From: an uncultured Emergencia sp.
GTDB taxonomy: Bacteria > Bacillota > Clostridia > Peptostreptococcales > Anaerovoracaceae
Reading direction: 5' to 3'
NCBI GenBank assembly: GCA_902476665.1
Contig: CABSEO010000002.1
Coordinates: 1 to 29,599, forward strand
Length of the DNA: 29,599 bases
The notes under the pieces: generated by a model
Seen by the model: only the letters and a program-made list of their open reading frames with translations
What the model was told of the DNA's origin: nothing
The model's database searches: none
Shown here: piece after piece, positions 7,835 to 15,201 of the stretch
Layout: the number at the start of each line of letters is the position of its first letter
How positions within the stretch are numbered: position 1 is the first letter of the stretch
Translations under genes and position numbers: made by a program

Positions 7835-7848
7835 ATGGAGACGATTTT

Positions 7849-8838
7849 ATGAAACAGTATTATGCAGCAGATTTGAAAAGTCAGACTGAAGTTACTGACT
7901 TTTTTATGGTAAAGAGTGCGGGTATCAAGCTCGGATCCAACAAGAAGCAGTATTTTGACGTGTTGCTGGGAGATAAAAGCGGTGAAGTGAACTCTAAGAA
8001 ATGGGATATTACAGAAGCTGAAATTCCGGTACTTTCACAGATTAAAGAAGGGGATATCATCAAAGTCAGGGCTCAGGTTACCGACTGGCAGGGGCAGACT
8101 CAGCTGAGGATAGGAAGAATCCGCATGAGCAACGAAGAAGACAATCTGGATATTTCCGATTTTATCAAAGCGGCACCGGAATCTTCAGAATCTATGTTTC
8201 AGTTTATTTATCAGACAGCAGAAGCAATGCAGGATCAGGATCTTCGAAGACTCTGTACCAGAATTCTCAATGAGAATCGTGACAGACTGATGTACTATCC
8301 GGCAGCTTCAAGAAATCATCATGCGGAGTATGGCGGATTGCTGTACCATGTAAAACGGATGCTGATGACCGGACTTCGGGTGTGCGAGGTTTATACCGGT
8401 CTTGACAGAGATCTGGTGGCAGCAGGTGTTATTCTTCACGATATGGAGAAACTTAACGAGATTTTGTCCAATGAATACGGGGTTTCGCCGGGATATTCCT
8501 TCGAAGGTCAGATGCTCGGCCATATCGTGCAGGGGATCAAGATGCTGGATCGTGTTTGTGGAGAACTTGATTTTCCTCGGGAGAAAACGCTGATGCTGGA
8601 GCATATGATTCTGTCACATCATTATGAGCCTGAGTTCGGAAGTCCGAAAAAGCCTATGTTTCCAGAGGCAGAGGTACTGCACTATCTGGACATTCTGGAT
8701 GCCAGAATGTTCGATATGGAAGATGCCTTAAACGGCGTACAGGCCGGAGAATTCTCTGACAGGGTATGGACACTGGACAACAGAAGGATTTATAAGCCGG
8801 CTTACCAATCTGAAGAAAATGGAGGAGACCAGGAGTGA
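7849..8838 (+). CDS. yhaM: 3'-5' exoribonuclease YhaM family (OB-fold + HD domain)
   Basis: A 329-residue protein matching the YhaM/CBF1 architecture and usual length (about 310-330). An N-terminal OB-fold nucleic-acid binding domain (about 15-95, with GDKSGEVNSKKWD and VRAQVTDWQGQTQLRI) is joined to an HD metal-dependent phosphohydrolase domain. Its metal ligands are visible: HHAEYGGLLYH at 157-167, the HD pair His197-Asp198 (VILHDMEKL), and the distal HH in LSHHYEPE. Characterised members trim RNA 3' ends in the cytoplasm with Mn2+ or Co2+. GGAG precedes the ATG by eight bases. The downstream gene starts within this stop (GTGA), which ties the exonuclease tightly to a nucleotidyltransferase-fold partner. 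Confidence 0.92.
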   Translation: MKQYYAADLKSQTEVTDFFMVKSAGIKLGSNKKQYFDVLLGDKSGEVNSKKWDITEAEIPVLSQIKEGDIIKVRAQVTDWQGQTQLRIGRIRMSNEEDNLDISDFIKAAPESSESMFQFIYQTAEAMQDQDLRRLCTRILNENRDRLMYYPAASRNHHAEYGGLLYHVKRMLMTGLRVCEVYTGLDRDLVAAGVILHDMEKLNEILSNEYGVSPGYSFEGQMLGHIVQGIKMLDRVCGELDFPREKTLMLEHMILSHHYEPEFGSPKKPMFPEAEVLHYLDILDARMFDMEDALNGVQAGEFSDRVWTLDNRRIYKPAYQSEENGGDQE

Positions 8839-10121
8839 TAAAGTTCGACAAGGATGTGCTGGGTGTTTTGAAAACGCTGGAAAAAGAGGGATTCGAGACT
8901 TATGCGGCAGGTGAGTGTGTAAGAACTGTAATTATGGGTGAACAGACCTATGACTGGGATCTGATTACCCGAGCGGAGCTTTCTGATATGCAGAGGCTGT
9001 TTCCGCAAGGTAAAATCATCGGCAAGAAGAAACAGGTTTTCCGTCTGGATTTCACTTATGAGGTTCCTTCTGAGGAGGATGATGAACCGGCAGTTCTTGA
9101 AGGCAGTATTTTGGATGTGAGACATTTTGAGGGGGATGTGGAAACGGTACTGGCCGGGAACATGTTTACTCTGGATGCTATGGCTGATAATCCGGACAGG
9201 AGCTTTGTAGATCCTTTTGGCGGAAGAAATGACATTAAGGAAAAGCTGGTTAGAACCACAGCAGATGCTGATGCCTTATTTAAGGAAAAGCCTGAAGCAA
9301 TGATGACCGCCGTCAGAATTGCAGCAGAGACAGGATTTGATCTGCATAAGTCTGTATTTGATGCTATGGATAACTGGCGTCTGCTCCTTAAGAAAATGGA
9401 GACTGAGGGACCTGGGACAGTCAGAATGGAGCTGGAACGGATTCTGACATCTGATAATGCAGGGAAAGGATTGAAAATGCTGGCAGGAACAGGCCTTATC
9501 GCAGTGGTTCTGGGAGAGGATGTTGCAGGCAAGCTGTCCATGTCAGATACCCGTTCTTTCAATACGCTGTGTGATAATATTGATAAGACCAGACCCGTAA
9601 GAGAGAGAAGGCTGGGCCTGCTTTATACTGCAATAGCAAAGAAACGGGCTCTTCCGGCCATCGAAAGAATGGAGTTTGATGAAAAGACAAAAACTCATCT
9701 TATAGACGGAGTGGAAAAGATTATAGATATTAATTTCCTCAATACAGATAAAGAGTTTAAGCGTTTTCTCCACAAAATGGGGAAAGAACGGTATATGTAT
9801 CTTCACAATCTGGGAAAAGCTGTAAGAATCGTCTATGATCAGCCTACCATGAAGGTAGAGTCCAGAAACTATATGCTGGGTAAGATTACCGGAAGCGGGG
9901 AGCCTGTTTTTGCTGAGGATCTGGTCATCGATGCCAATGATCTGCTGGAGGCGGGAATCGTTGAAACGCCGGAACAGGCAGAAGAAGTGCTGAATCTGGT
10001 AGTGGCACTGGTACATAAGAATCCGAAAAATAATCATAGAGATGTATTGCTGAAATACTCACGTAAGTATGCCAAAAATAAGCTGGCTGCAAAACTCAGA
10101 TATGTAAACTGGCTGAGATAG
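8835..10121 (+). CDS. Divergent CCA/poly(A)-polymerase-type nucleotidyltransferase with altered active-site motifs
   Basis: A 428-residue class II tRNA-nucleotidyltransferase/poly(A) polymerase-fold protein. The head domain is clear: GECVRTVIMGE at 26-36 stands for GGxVRD, the catalytic pair Asp40-x-Asp42 is kept (YDWDL), and DPFGGRNDIKEKLVRT (126-141) is typical. Yet RRD in motif B is replaced by GNM (108-110), and the nucleotide-template motif EDxxR reads EKPEA (151-155), losing both the Asp and Arg that select C and A in CCA enzymes. The helical body continues to residue 428. The start is GTG with GGAGGAG upstream, overlapping yhaM by four bases. It is probably not a housekeeping CCA enzyme; it may be another RNA-tailing enzyme or an RNA-binding relic. 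Confidence 0.8.
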   Translation: MIKFDKDVLGVLKTLEKEGFETYAAGECVRTVIMGEQTYDWDLITRAELSDMQRLFPQGKIIGKKKQVFRLDFTYEVPSEEDDEPAVLEGSILDVRHFEGDVETVLAGNMFTLDAMADNPDRSFVDPFGGRNDIKEKLVRTTADADALFKEKPEAMMTAVRIAAETGFDLHKSVFDAMDNWRLLLKKMETEGPGTVRMELERILTSDNAGKGLKMLAGTGLIAVVLGEDVAGKLSMSDTRSFNTLCDNIDKTRPVRERRLGLLYTAIAKKRALPAIERMEFDEKTKTHLIDGVEKIIDINFLNTDKEFKRFLHKMGKERYMYLHNLGKAVRIVYDQPTMKVESRNYMLGKITGSGEPVFAEDLVIDANDLLEAGIVETPEQAEEVLNLVVALVHKNPKNNHRDVLLKYSRKYAKNKLAAKLRYVNWLR

Positions 10122-10132
10122 GTTTATCAGAT

Positions 10133-12349
10133 ATGGAAGAAAAACAGGGAATTATCACTGAAATTATCTTTTACAACGAGGATAACGGATATACTATTGC
10201 GGTGATGGAGACAGACGAAGAATATTTCACTGTGGTCGGCTGTCTCCCTTCCTGTATAAAAGGAGCCCGGTATAAACTGCGGGGCTCTTTTAAAGTGCAT
10301 CCATCCTACGGAGAACAGTTTGCTTTTACAGAATTTGAGGAAATGCTGCCCACAGGAACAGCTGATATTGAAGCTTTTCTGGCTTCAGGCGTGATCAAGG
10401 GCATAGGACCGAAAACAGCTTCTGCCATTGTTGCAGGATTTGGTGAGGATACGCTGCGGATCATGGAGGAGGAACCTGAAAAGCTTTCTCTGATCAGTGG
10501 AATCGGGTTAAAAAAAGCTGAGGCAATTGCAGATTCTTTTGCAGCACATAGAGAGTTTGCCAACGTATCCCTGAGGTTTCAAAAATTAGGCATTTCGACA
10601 GAATATGCTCTGAAACTGTATAAAGTTTATGGTGCAGAGGCTGTTGAACTCATCTGTGAAAACCCCTACCGACTGGTGGAAGAGGTAAGCGGGATTGGTT
10701 TTCGGAAGGCAGATATAATTGCGATGAAAATGGGGATGGAGAAGGAAAGTCCGTTCCGCATTAAAAGCGGCATAAAGTATGGTTTGATATATTATGCAGG
10801 AGAAGGAAACACCTGCATGCCTGTAACAGAATTTTGTGAAAAAGTTGGTCAGCTTCTGGATGTGTCAAGAGATATGGTCTATGAAACTGTGGTGGAACTT
10901 GCTTTCGATGGAGAACTCCAGCTGGATACACTGCAGGGACAGGCTGTAGTGTATCTGTATGCCTATTATCTGGCTGAACAGAAAGTCTGCCGCAGCATTG
11001 CAGCCGTTGAGAGTGCATCACTGAAACCGTTGTCAGTCGACATTGACAGCATGATAAGGATGACACAGGTACAGAGCGGTATTGAACTTTCTCAGCAGCA
11101 GATTTATGCAGTGAAGAGCTCATTGACCAGCGGCTTTTCTGTGATTACCGGAGGACCCGGTACAGGAAAAACTACTATTATCAATACACTGATCAACATT
11201 TTTGAACAGAGCAGTTTTAAAGTTGCTATTGCGGCGCCAACCGGCAGAGCCGCCAAAAGGATTACTGAAACCAGTGGTCACTATGCTTCAACGGTGCATC
11301 GTCTTCTTGAGTATTGTCATTCTCCGGGTGAGGATACCATGCATTTTGGAAAAAACAGTGAGGATCCGTTAAAATACGATGTGATCATTGTTGATGAGGC
11401 TTCCATGATCGATCTGATGCTGATGCAGGGACTTATGGAAGCAATCAGGCCGGGAACCCGTCTGATTATGGTGGGAGATTACGATCAGCTTCCTTCAGTG
11501 GGGGCAGGAAACGTGCTTCGCGATATCATCGAAAGTGAATATGTTCATACCGTTATGCTGAAAGAGATTTTCCGTCAGGCCCAGGAAAGCATGATCGTGG
11601 TTAACGCACACAGAATCAACCAGGGAGAGTATCCTTTTTTAAACAGCAAAGATAAAGATTTCTTTTTTATGGAGCGTTCGTCTGAATCTCAGATGATTGA
11701 GCTGCTTTTACAGCTTATTACCAGAAGACTTCCTGACTATTATGAAGGAATTGTACCGGTGAGGGATATTCAGCTGCTGACGCCTGTCCGTAAAGGAAAT
11801 CTTGGGAGTATCGCGCTTAACAAGATTCTTCAGCAGGCATTGAATCCACCTCGGGAAGATCTGGCAGAGAAAAAATCAGGAGACCGGATTTTTCGTGAGA
11901 ATGATAAAGTGATGCAGATTAGAAACAATTATGAACTGGGATGGAAAAAGCGTCGGGATTTTTCTGAAGGCCAGGGAGTTTTTAACGGGGATGTGGGCTT
12001 TATCGAGAAAATTGATAAAGAATATGGTCAGGTGACAGTTATTTTTGATGAGGATAAATATGCGACTTATGAATTTTCTCAGCTTGATGAACTGGAACAT
12101 GCTTATGCTGTCACAGTCCACAAAAGTCAGGGCAGTGAGTTTCCTATTGTTGTCATGCCGATTTCCTGGTTTCCGCCGGTACTGGCTACCAGAAATCTTC
12201 TGTATACAGCGGTGACACGGGGGAAAAAAGTAGTGGTGCTTGTGGGCTCTCAACAGAGAATGAATGCCATGATTGACAACAATCGTATCAAAATGAGATA
12301 CTCCGGTTTGAAATACAGGCTGCAGGAGCTGATGGAGGTGGCTAAGTGA
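10133..12349 (+). CDS. recD2: RecD2-type 5'-3' DNA helicase
   Basis: A 738-residue superfamily 1B helicase of the RecBC-independent RecD2 type (family length about 720-800). An N-terminal OB-like segment (1-75) is followed by helix-hairpin-helix repeats (IKGIGPKTASAIV at 88-100, ISGIGLKKAEAIA at 121-133, VSGIGFRKADIIA at 185-197). The RecA-like core has Walker A VITGGPGTGKTT (about 338-348), Walker B IIVDEAS, and a C-terminal UvrD-like segment HAYAVTVHKSQGSEF. Members act in DNA repair and mismatch avoidance in Firmicutes. It starts 11 bp after the nucleotidyltransferase gene with only a weak AGGTT ribosome site. The comF start overlaps its stop by four bases. Confidence 0.93.
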   Translation: MEEKQGIITEIIFYNEDNGYTIAVMETDEEYFTVVGCLPSCIKGARYKLRGSFKVHPSYGEQFAFTEFEEMLPTGTADIEAFLASGVIKGIGPKTASAIVAGFGEDTLRIMEEEPEKLSLISGIGLKKAEAIADSFAAHREFANVSLRFQKLGISTEYALKLYKVYGAEAVELICENPYRLVEEVSGIGFRKADIIAMKMGMEKESPFRIKSGIKYGLIYYAGEGNTCMPVTEFCEKVGQLLDVSRDMVYETVVELAFDGELQLDTLQGQAVVYLYAYYLAEQKVCRSIAAVESASLKPLSVDIDSMIRMTQVQSGIELSQQQIYAVKSSLTSGFSVITGGPGTGKTTIINTLINIFEQSSFKVAIAAPTGRAAKRITETSGHYASTVHRLLEYCHSPGEDTMHFGKNSEDPLKYDVIIVDEASMIDLMLMQGLMEAIRPGTRLIMVGDYDQLPSVGAGNVLRDIIESEYVHTVMLKEIFRQAQESMIVVNAHRINQGEYPFLNSKDKDFFFMERSSESQMIELLLQLITRRLPDYYEGIVPVRDIQLLTPVRKGNLGSIALNKILQQALNPPREDLAEKKSGDRIFRENDKVMQIRNNYELGWKKRRDFSEGQGVFNGDVGFIEKIDKEYGQVTVIFDEDKYATYEFSQLDELEHAYAVTVHKSQGSEFPIVVMPISWFPPVLATRNLLYTAVTRGKKVVVLVGSQQRMNAMIDNNRIKMRYSGLKYRLQELMEVAK

Positions 12350-13056
12350 GGGAAGGACAGAGAATGAAAGAAAGGAATATGATGCCTTTCGCAAAATGTT
12401 TTGCTGCTCTGGCTGATAAGGGTCTGGATCTGTTGTATCCTTCAGCATTATACTGCAGCTGCTGCGGAAATCTGATAGATGATACCAGAACCTATCATTT
12501 GTGCGATCACTGTATTTCGCATATCAGATGGGACACTGGAGATGTGCGGCTGGTGAATGGCGTTAAGACTCTGCGCTGCGCGGAATACGGGTTATATGCA
12601 AGAACGCTGATTTTTGCTCTGAAGTATAACGGAAAAGCCTACATTGCCAGAGATTTGGCAAGGATTATGGCAGACCGTCTGGCACTGGCAGAGCTGGACT
12701 TTGACGTTATTGTGCCGGTTCCGCTGTTTTCTCAGAAAGAGAAGCGAAGAGGATTCAATCAGGCAGCTCTGATAGGGAAATATCTGGGGAAACTGACCGG
12801 ACGGCCATGTTTTGCTCACGGTCTTCTGAGAACCGCCGACACCATCCCGATGCGGGGACTCAGTCCTGCAGAAAGGCAGCTTAATGTAAAAGACAAGTTT
12901 GCAGTGAACGAAAAATATGTTACACTGTTAAAAGGGCAGCGGATTCTTCTTGTGGATGATTTTTTCACTACAGGAAGCACCGCCAGCCAGTGTCTTCGCG
13001 CACTGGAAGAAGTCCGGCCTGCAGATGTTCATCTGCTGGCTTTTGCAGCCAGATAA
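12346..13056 (+). CDS. comF: ComF-family phosphoribosyltransferase-like protein
   Basis: Up to 236 residues. The N-terminal zinc-finger-like cluster has cysteines at 37, 39, 40, 53 and 56 (YCSCCGNLID, LCDHC). A type I phosphoribosyltransferase fold follows, with VIVPVPLFSQKEKRRGFNQA and the PRPP loop LLVDDFFTTGSTASQC. ComF proteins function in natural transformation in Bacillus and related bacteria, but are also widespread where competence is untested. The GTG at 12346 overlaps the recD2 stop and has GGAGGTGG upstream. The ATG at 12364 with GGAAGG is an alternative that removes six residues. The stop codon coincides with the start of the closing stem of the raiA-type RNA. Confidence 0.9.
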   Translation: MREGQRMKERNMMPFAKCFAALADKGLDLLYPSALYCSCCGNLIDDTRTYHLCDHCISHIRWDTGDVRLVNGVKTLRCAEYGLYARTLIFALKYNGKAYIARDLARIMADRLALAELDFDVIVPVPLFSQKEKRRGFNQAALIGKYLGKLTGRPCFAHGLLRTADTIPMRGLSPAERQLNVKDKFAVNEKYVTLLKGQRILLVDDFFTTGSTASQCLRALEEVRPADVHLLAFAAR

Positions 13057-13258
13057 AAGACGGCATTACAGTTGTCCGGGTCTGTGGTTGAAAATCCAAG
13101 CCAGTTACGGGCAAAGGGATCCACGTAAGCTGAACCGCAAGGCGGCAGTGATCATGGCGTAGCTTAGAAGTAAGTCCTCGGGAAAATCCCGGTAAAGGCA
13201 AGTGTGGGGGCAAAGACCAGGTCAGCCGGACAACTGTAATGCCGTCTTTTGTATTTTT
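13055..13258 (+). ncRNA. raiA RNA: raiA-motif structured RNA between comF and hpf, with terminating P1 stem
   Basis: About 200 bases with no open frame. The ends, 13055-13079 and 13226-13250, are perfectly complementary over 25 bp (GACGGCATTACAG near the 5' end, CTGTAATGCCGTC near the 3' end), and the 3' arm ends in TCTTTTGTATTTTT, a terminator. Internal helices are readable: TAAGCT (13126) with AGCTTA (13161), CCGC (13135) with GCGG (13142), CGGG (13179) with CCCG (13188). Size, multi-helix layout and location in front of the ribosome hibernation gene fit the raiA motif, a large bacterial noncoding RNA reported from Firmicutes and Actinobacteria and linked to sporulation and aggregation in a Clostridium. 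The family call rests on context and layout; I could not run a covariance model. Confidence 0.82.
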
Positions 13259-13336
13259 GGAGAAAAGACTCTTTGGAAAAAATGTCATAAAATATCACTG
13301 AAAATACATAAAATAACTGTATGATTTTTCAGAAAA

Positions 13337-13348
13337 ATATGTTACAAT
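13337..13348 (+). promoter_or_regulatory. Extended -10 promoter for hpf
   Basis: tgtTACAAT (TACAAT at 13343-13348) carries the extended TG element; there is no good -35 at 16-18 bases. It lies about 80 bases before the hpf ATG and downstream of the raiA RNA terminator, so hpf can be expressed separately from the RNA. Confidence 0.5.
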
Positions 13349-13365
13349 AGACTCAAACAAAATAA

Positions 13366-13414
13366 TCTTAGGGCCGGAAGAGAAGAATCGGCGCTTCAGC
13401 CTTAAGACTGGCTA
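13366..13414 (+). promoter_or_regulatory. hpf leader hairpin with a competing downstream pairing
   Basis: TCTTAGGGC (13366-13374) pairs with GCCTTAAGA (13399-13407; one G-U). AGCC (13398-13401) can instead pair with GGCT (13410-13413), directly in front of the AAGGAGG at about 13414-13420. The two pairings exclude each other, so this leader could modulate hpf translation. Confidence 0.4.
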
Positions 13415-13427
13415 AGGAGGTCATCAA

Positions 13428-13955
13428 ATGAAGGTAATCATCACAGGTAAGAATTTCAATACTTACAAGCATTTACAGGACACAATGGAGAAAAAATTTG
13501 ACAAGCTGGGAAAGTATTTTTCAGATGATATTACTGTAAATGCGGTATTATCTCAGGAGAGAGGCAAAGACAAGATTGAGGTGACAATTAACGCCAAAGG
13601 AGCTGTTTTCAGAGCGGAAGAAGTTGTAGCAGATATCTACGAAGGGATTGACAGAGTTGTAGATAAACTGTCCAGTCAGATGGCCAGATTCAAAGGAAAG
13701 CTGCAGAAGAGATATAACGATAATAAAGCACTGAAATTTGAGTATCTGCCGCAGATGGAGGAAGAAATTGAAGAAGTCAAGGTGGTAAGAACCAAGAAAT
13801 TTGAACTGACTCCTATGACTGTAGAAGAAGCGATTCTGGAAATGGAAATGCTGCAGCATAATTTCTTCGTTTTCCTGGACATGGAAACCGACAGCGTCAA
13901 TGTGGTATACAGCAGAAAGGACGGAAATTACGGCGTATTAGAAACAACGTACTGA
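13428..13955 (+). CDS. hpf: Ribosome hibernation promoting factor, long form
   Basis: A 175-residue long-form HPF (also called RaiA/YvyD). The N-terminal beta-alpha-beta ribosome-binding domain (1-100) begins MKVIITGKNFNTYKHLQDTM and carries conserved helices around KFDKLGKYF and EEVVADIYEGIDRVVDKL. The C-terminal dimerisation domain (about 117-172) shows VVRTKKFELTPMTVEEAILE and the HNFFVFLDMETDSVNVVYSR segment typical of the family. Long HPF inactivates ribosomes in stationary phase by bridging two 30S subunits into 100S dimers. A strong AAGGAGG sits eight bases before the ATG. The gene is followed by a terminator and preceded by the raiA RNA and a hairpin leader. Confidence 0.96.
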   Translation: MKVIITGKNFNTYKHLQDTMEKKFDKLGKYFSDDITVNAVLSQERGKDKIEVTINAKGAVFRAEEVVADIYEGIDRVVDKLSSQMARFKGKLQKRYNDNKALKFEYLPQMEEEIEEVKVVRTKKFELTPMTVEEAILEMEMLQHNFFVFLDMETDSVNVVYSRKDGNYGVLETTY

Positions 13956-14008
13956 TCAGGATATAAACGCTGCCCTTTTGGGCGGTACCCATAAAATTGT
14001 ATTACATG

Positions 14009-14042
14009 AAACGGCATAGCCTGAGGGTTGTGCCGTTTTTTT
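14009..14042 (+). terminator. hpf terminator
   Basis: AACGGCA (14010-14016) pairs with TGCCGTT (14031-14037), which runs into a seven-T tract. It is a canonical intrinsic terminator downstream of hpf. Confidence 0.85.
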
Positions 14043-14266
14043 GCTCTTCAGAAGATTCAGCACAGTGCGGATGGATATTTGAGCAGACAGCGGACAGCTT
14101 AAGGGTTTCGTTTTTTTTATAAAAGTTCTTTTTCACAGTACAGTCTTTCAGCTTCATAACAGGCGGAAACTGAAGCTTTTTCGCCAGGTGTTTTTTTCGT
14201 ACTTATTCTGAGAGCTGACAATAAATATTTTACCCATGTTTCGACAGGATTTCATTTCCATTGCCC

Positions 14267-14295
14267 TTGAATTTTTCGGTCTTTTACGGTAAAAT
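14267..14295 (+). promoter_or_regulatory. Sigma-A promoter of the cdaA operon
   Basis: TTGAAT (14267-14272), a 17-base spacer and TAAAAT (14290-14295). It is 30 bases from the cdaA ATG, leaving a short leader that contains the AAGGGGAA ribosome site. Confidence 0.6.
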
Positions 14296-14325
14296 TATTA
14301 AGAGTTATGGATAAGGGGAACAGTT

Positions 14326-15201
14326 ATGGAAAACTTTTTTGAAAATATTGTTTCAAGCATTGGGGTTAATGACGTTCTGGATATTCTGATCGTCGCATTT
14401 ATAGCCTATAAAGTGCTTGGTTTTATCAGAGATACAAGGGCACAGCAGCTTGTAAAAGGACTGCTGGTTTTATTCGCTACTTTCTTTCTTTCAGATATTC
14501 TCAACTTATATGCATTGAACTGGATACTGCGAGGAACTATGACCATGGGTATTATTGCACTGGTTGTGGTGTTTCAGCCTGAACTGCGCCGTGGCCTTGA
14601 GTACGTGGGTCGGAGTAAAATTGTGAAGGCTCCTTTCGGACAGATGGATAAGGAAAAAGCAAAAGCGCTTACTGATGAGTTTGTCAAGGCAGTAGATGAG
14701 TTTTCTGCCAGCAAAACCGGCGCACTGATTATCCTGGAGAGAGAAACTGCTTTGGCTGATATTGCAGAAACGGGAACAGAGCTTAACGCTGATATATCCG
14801 CACAGCTTCTGGGCAATATATTTTATGAAGGAGCTCCGCTGCATGATGGAGCAGCCATTATCAGAGGGGATAAAATTTTTGCGGCAGGCTGTGTGCTTCC
14901 ACTGACCCAGAACAAGAACCTGAACAAAAGTCTTGGAACCCGTCATAGGGCCGGTATCGGCATTACGGAGAATTCAGATGCTATTGCCCTCATTGTCAGC
15001 GAGGAGACAGGCATTATTTCCATGGCTATCGACGGGAAGCTGACCAGATTCCTTGATGCAAAGACTGTGGAAAAAACTTTACTGAACCTGTATCTTGCAG
15101 GAGAGACTGCTCCGCAGACAGGGACCTTGGGTAAAATCAGACAGAAGTTCAGCAGTAAGAACGGCAAGAAGAATACAGGGGGAAAGAACTATGCTAAATA
15201 A
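14326..15201 (+). CDS. cdaA: Diadenylate cyclase CdaA
   Basis: A 291-residue membrane enzyme condensing two ATP into cyclic di-AMP, which controls potassium and osmolyte balance and cell-wall homeostasis. Three N-terminal membrane helices (about 18-34, 42-60, 70-85) precede the DAC catalytic domain (about 105-265). The two signature motifs are present: DGA at 174-176 in APLHDGAAI and RHR at 206-208 in GTRHRAGIG. The protein is the usual length, with a short basic tail. It is the first gene of cdaA-cdaR-glmM, the conserved Firmicute arrangement, and its last 11 bases overlap cdaR, so the enzyme and its regulator are translationally coupled. Confidence 0.96.
   Translation: MENFFENIVSSIGVNDVLDILIVAFIAYKVLGFIRDTRAQQLVKGLLVLFATFFLSDILNLYALNWILRGTMTMGIIALVVVFQPELRRGLEYVGRSKIVKAPFGQMDKEKAKALTDEFVKAVDEFSASKTGALIILERETALADIAETGTELNADISAQLLGNIFYEGAPLHDGAAIIRGDKIFAAGCVLPLTQNKNLNKSLGTRHRAGIGITENSDAIALIVSEETGIISMAIDGKLTRFLDAKTVEKTLLNLYLAGETAPQTGTLGKIRQKFSSKNGKKNTGGKNYAK

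Larger units (their letters stand above)
13956..14325 (+). other. 370-bp intergenic region between hpf and cdaA
   Basis: No convincing gene is present. Contents in order: a small GCCC-tttt-GGGC hairpin (about 13969-13985), the hpf terminator (14009-14042), AT-rich sequence with several T runs, a second hairpin AGCTTCA/TGAAGCT followed by TTTTT (14150-14182), and the cdaA promoter at 14267-14295. Confidence 0.6.

Noticed and set aside
15095..15190. Longer start for cdaR inside cdaA
   Set aside because: The extra 32 residues precede the membrane anchor and come from the cdaA coding sequence read in another frame; the ATG at 15191 has a good ribosome site.
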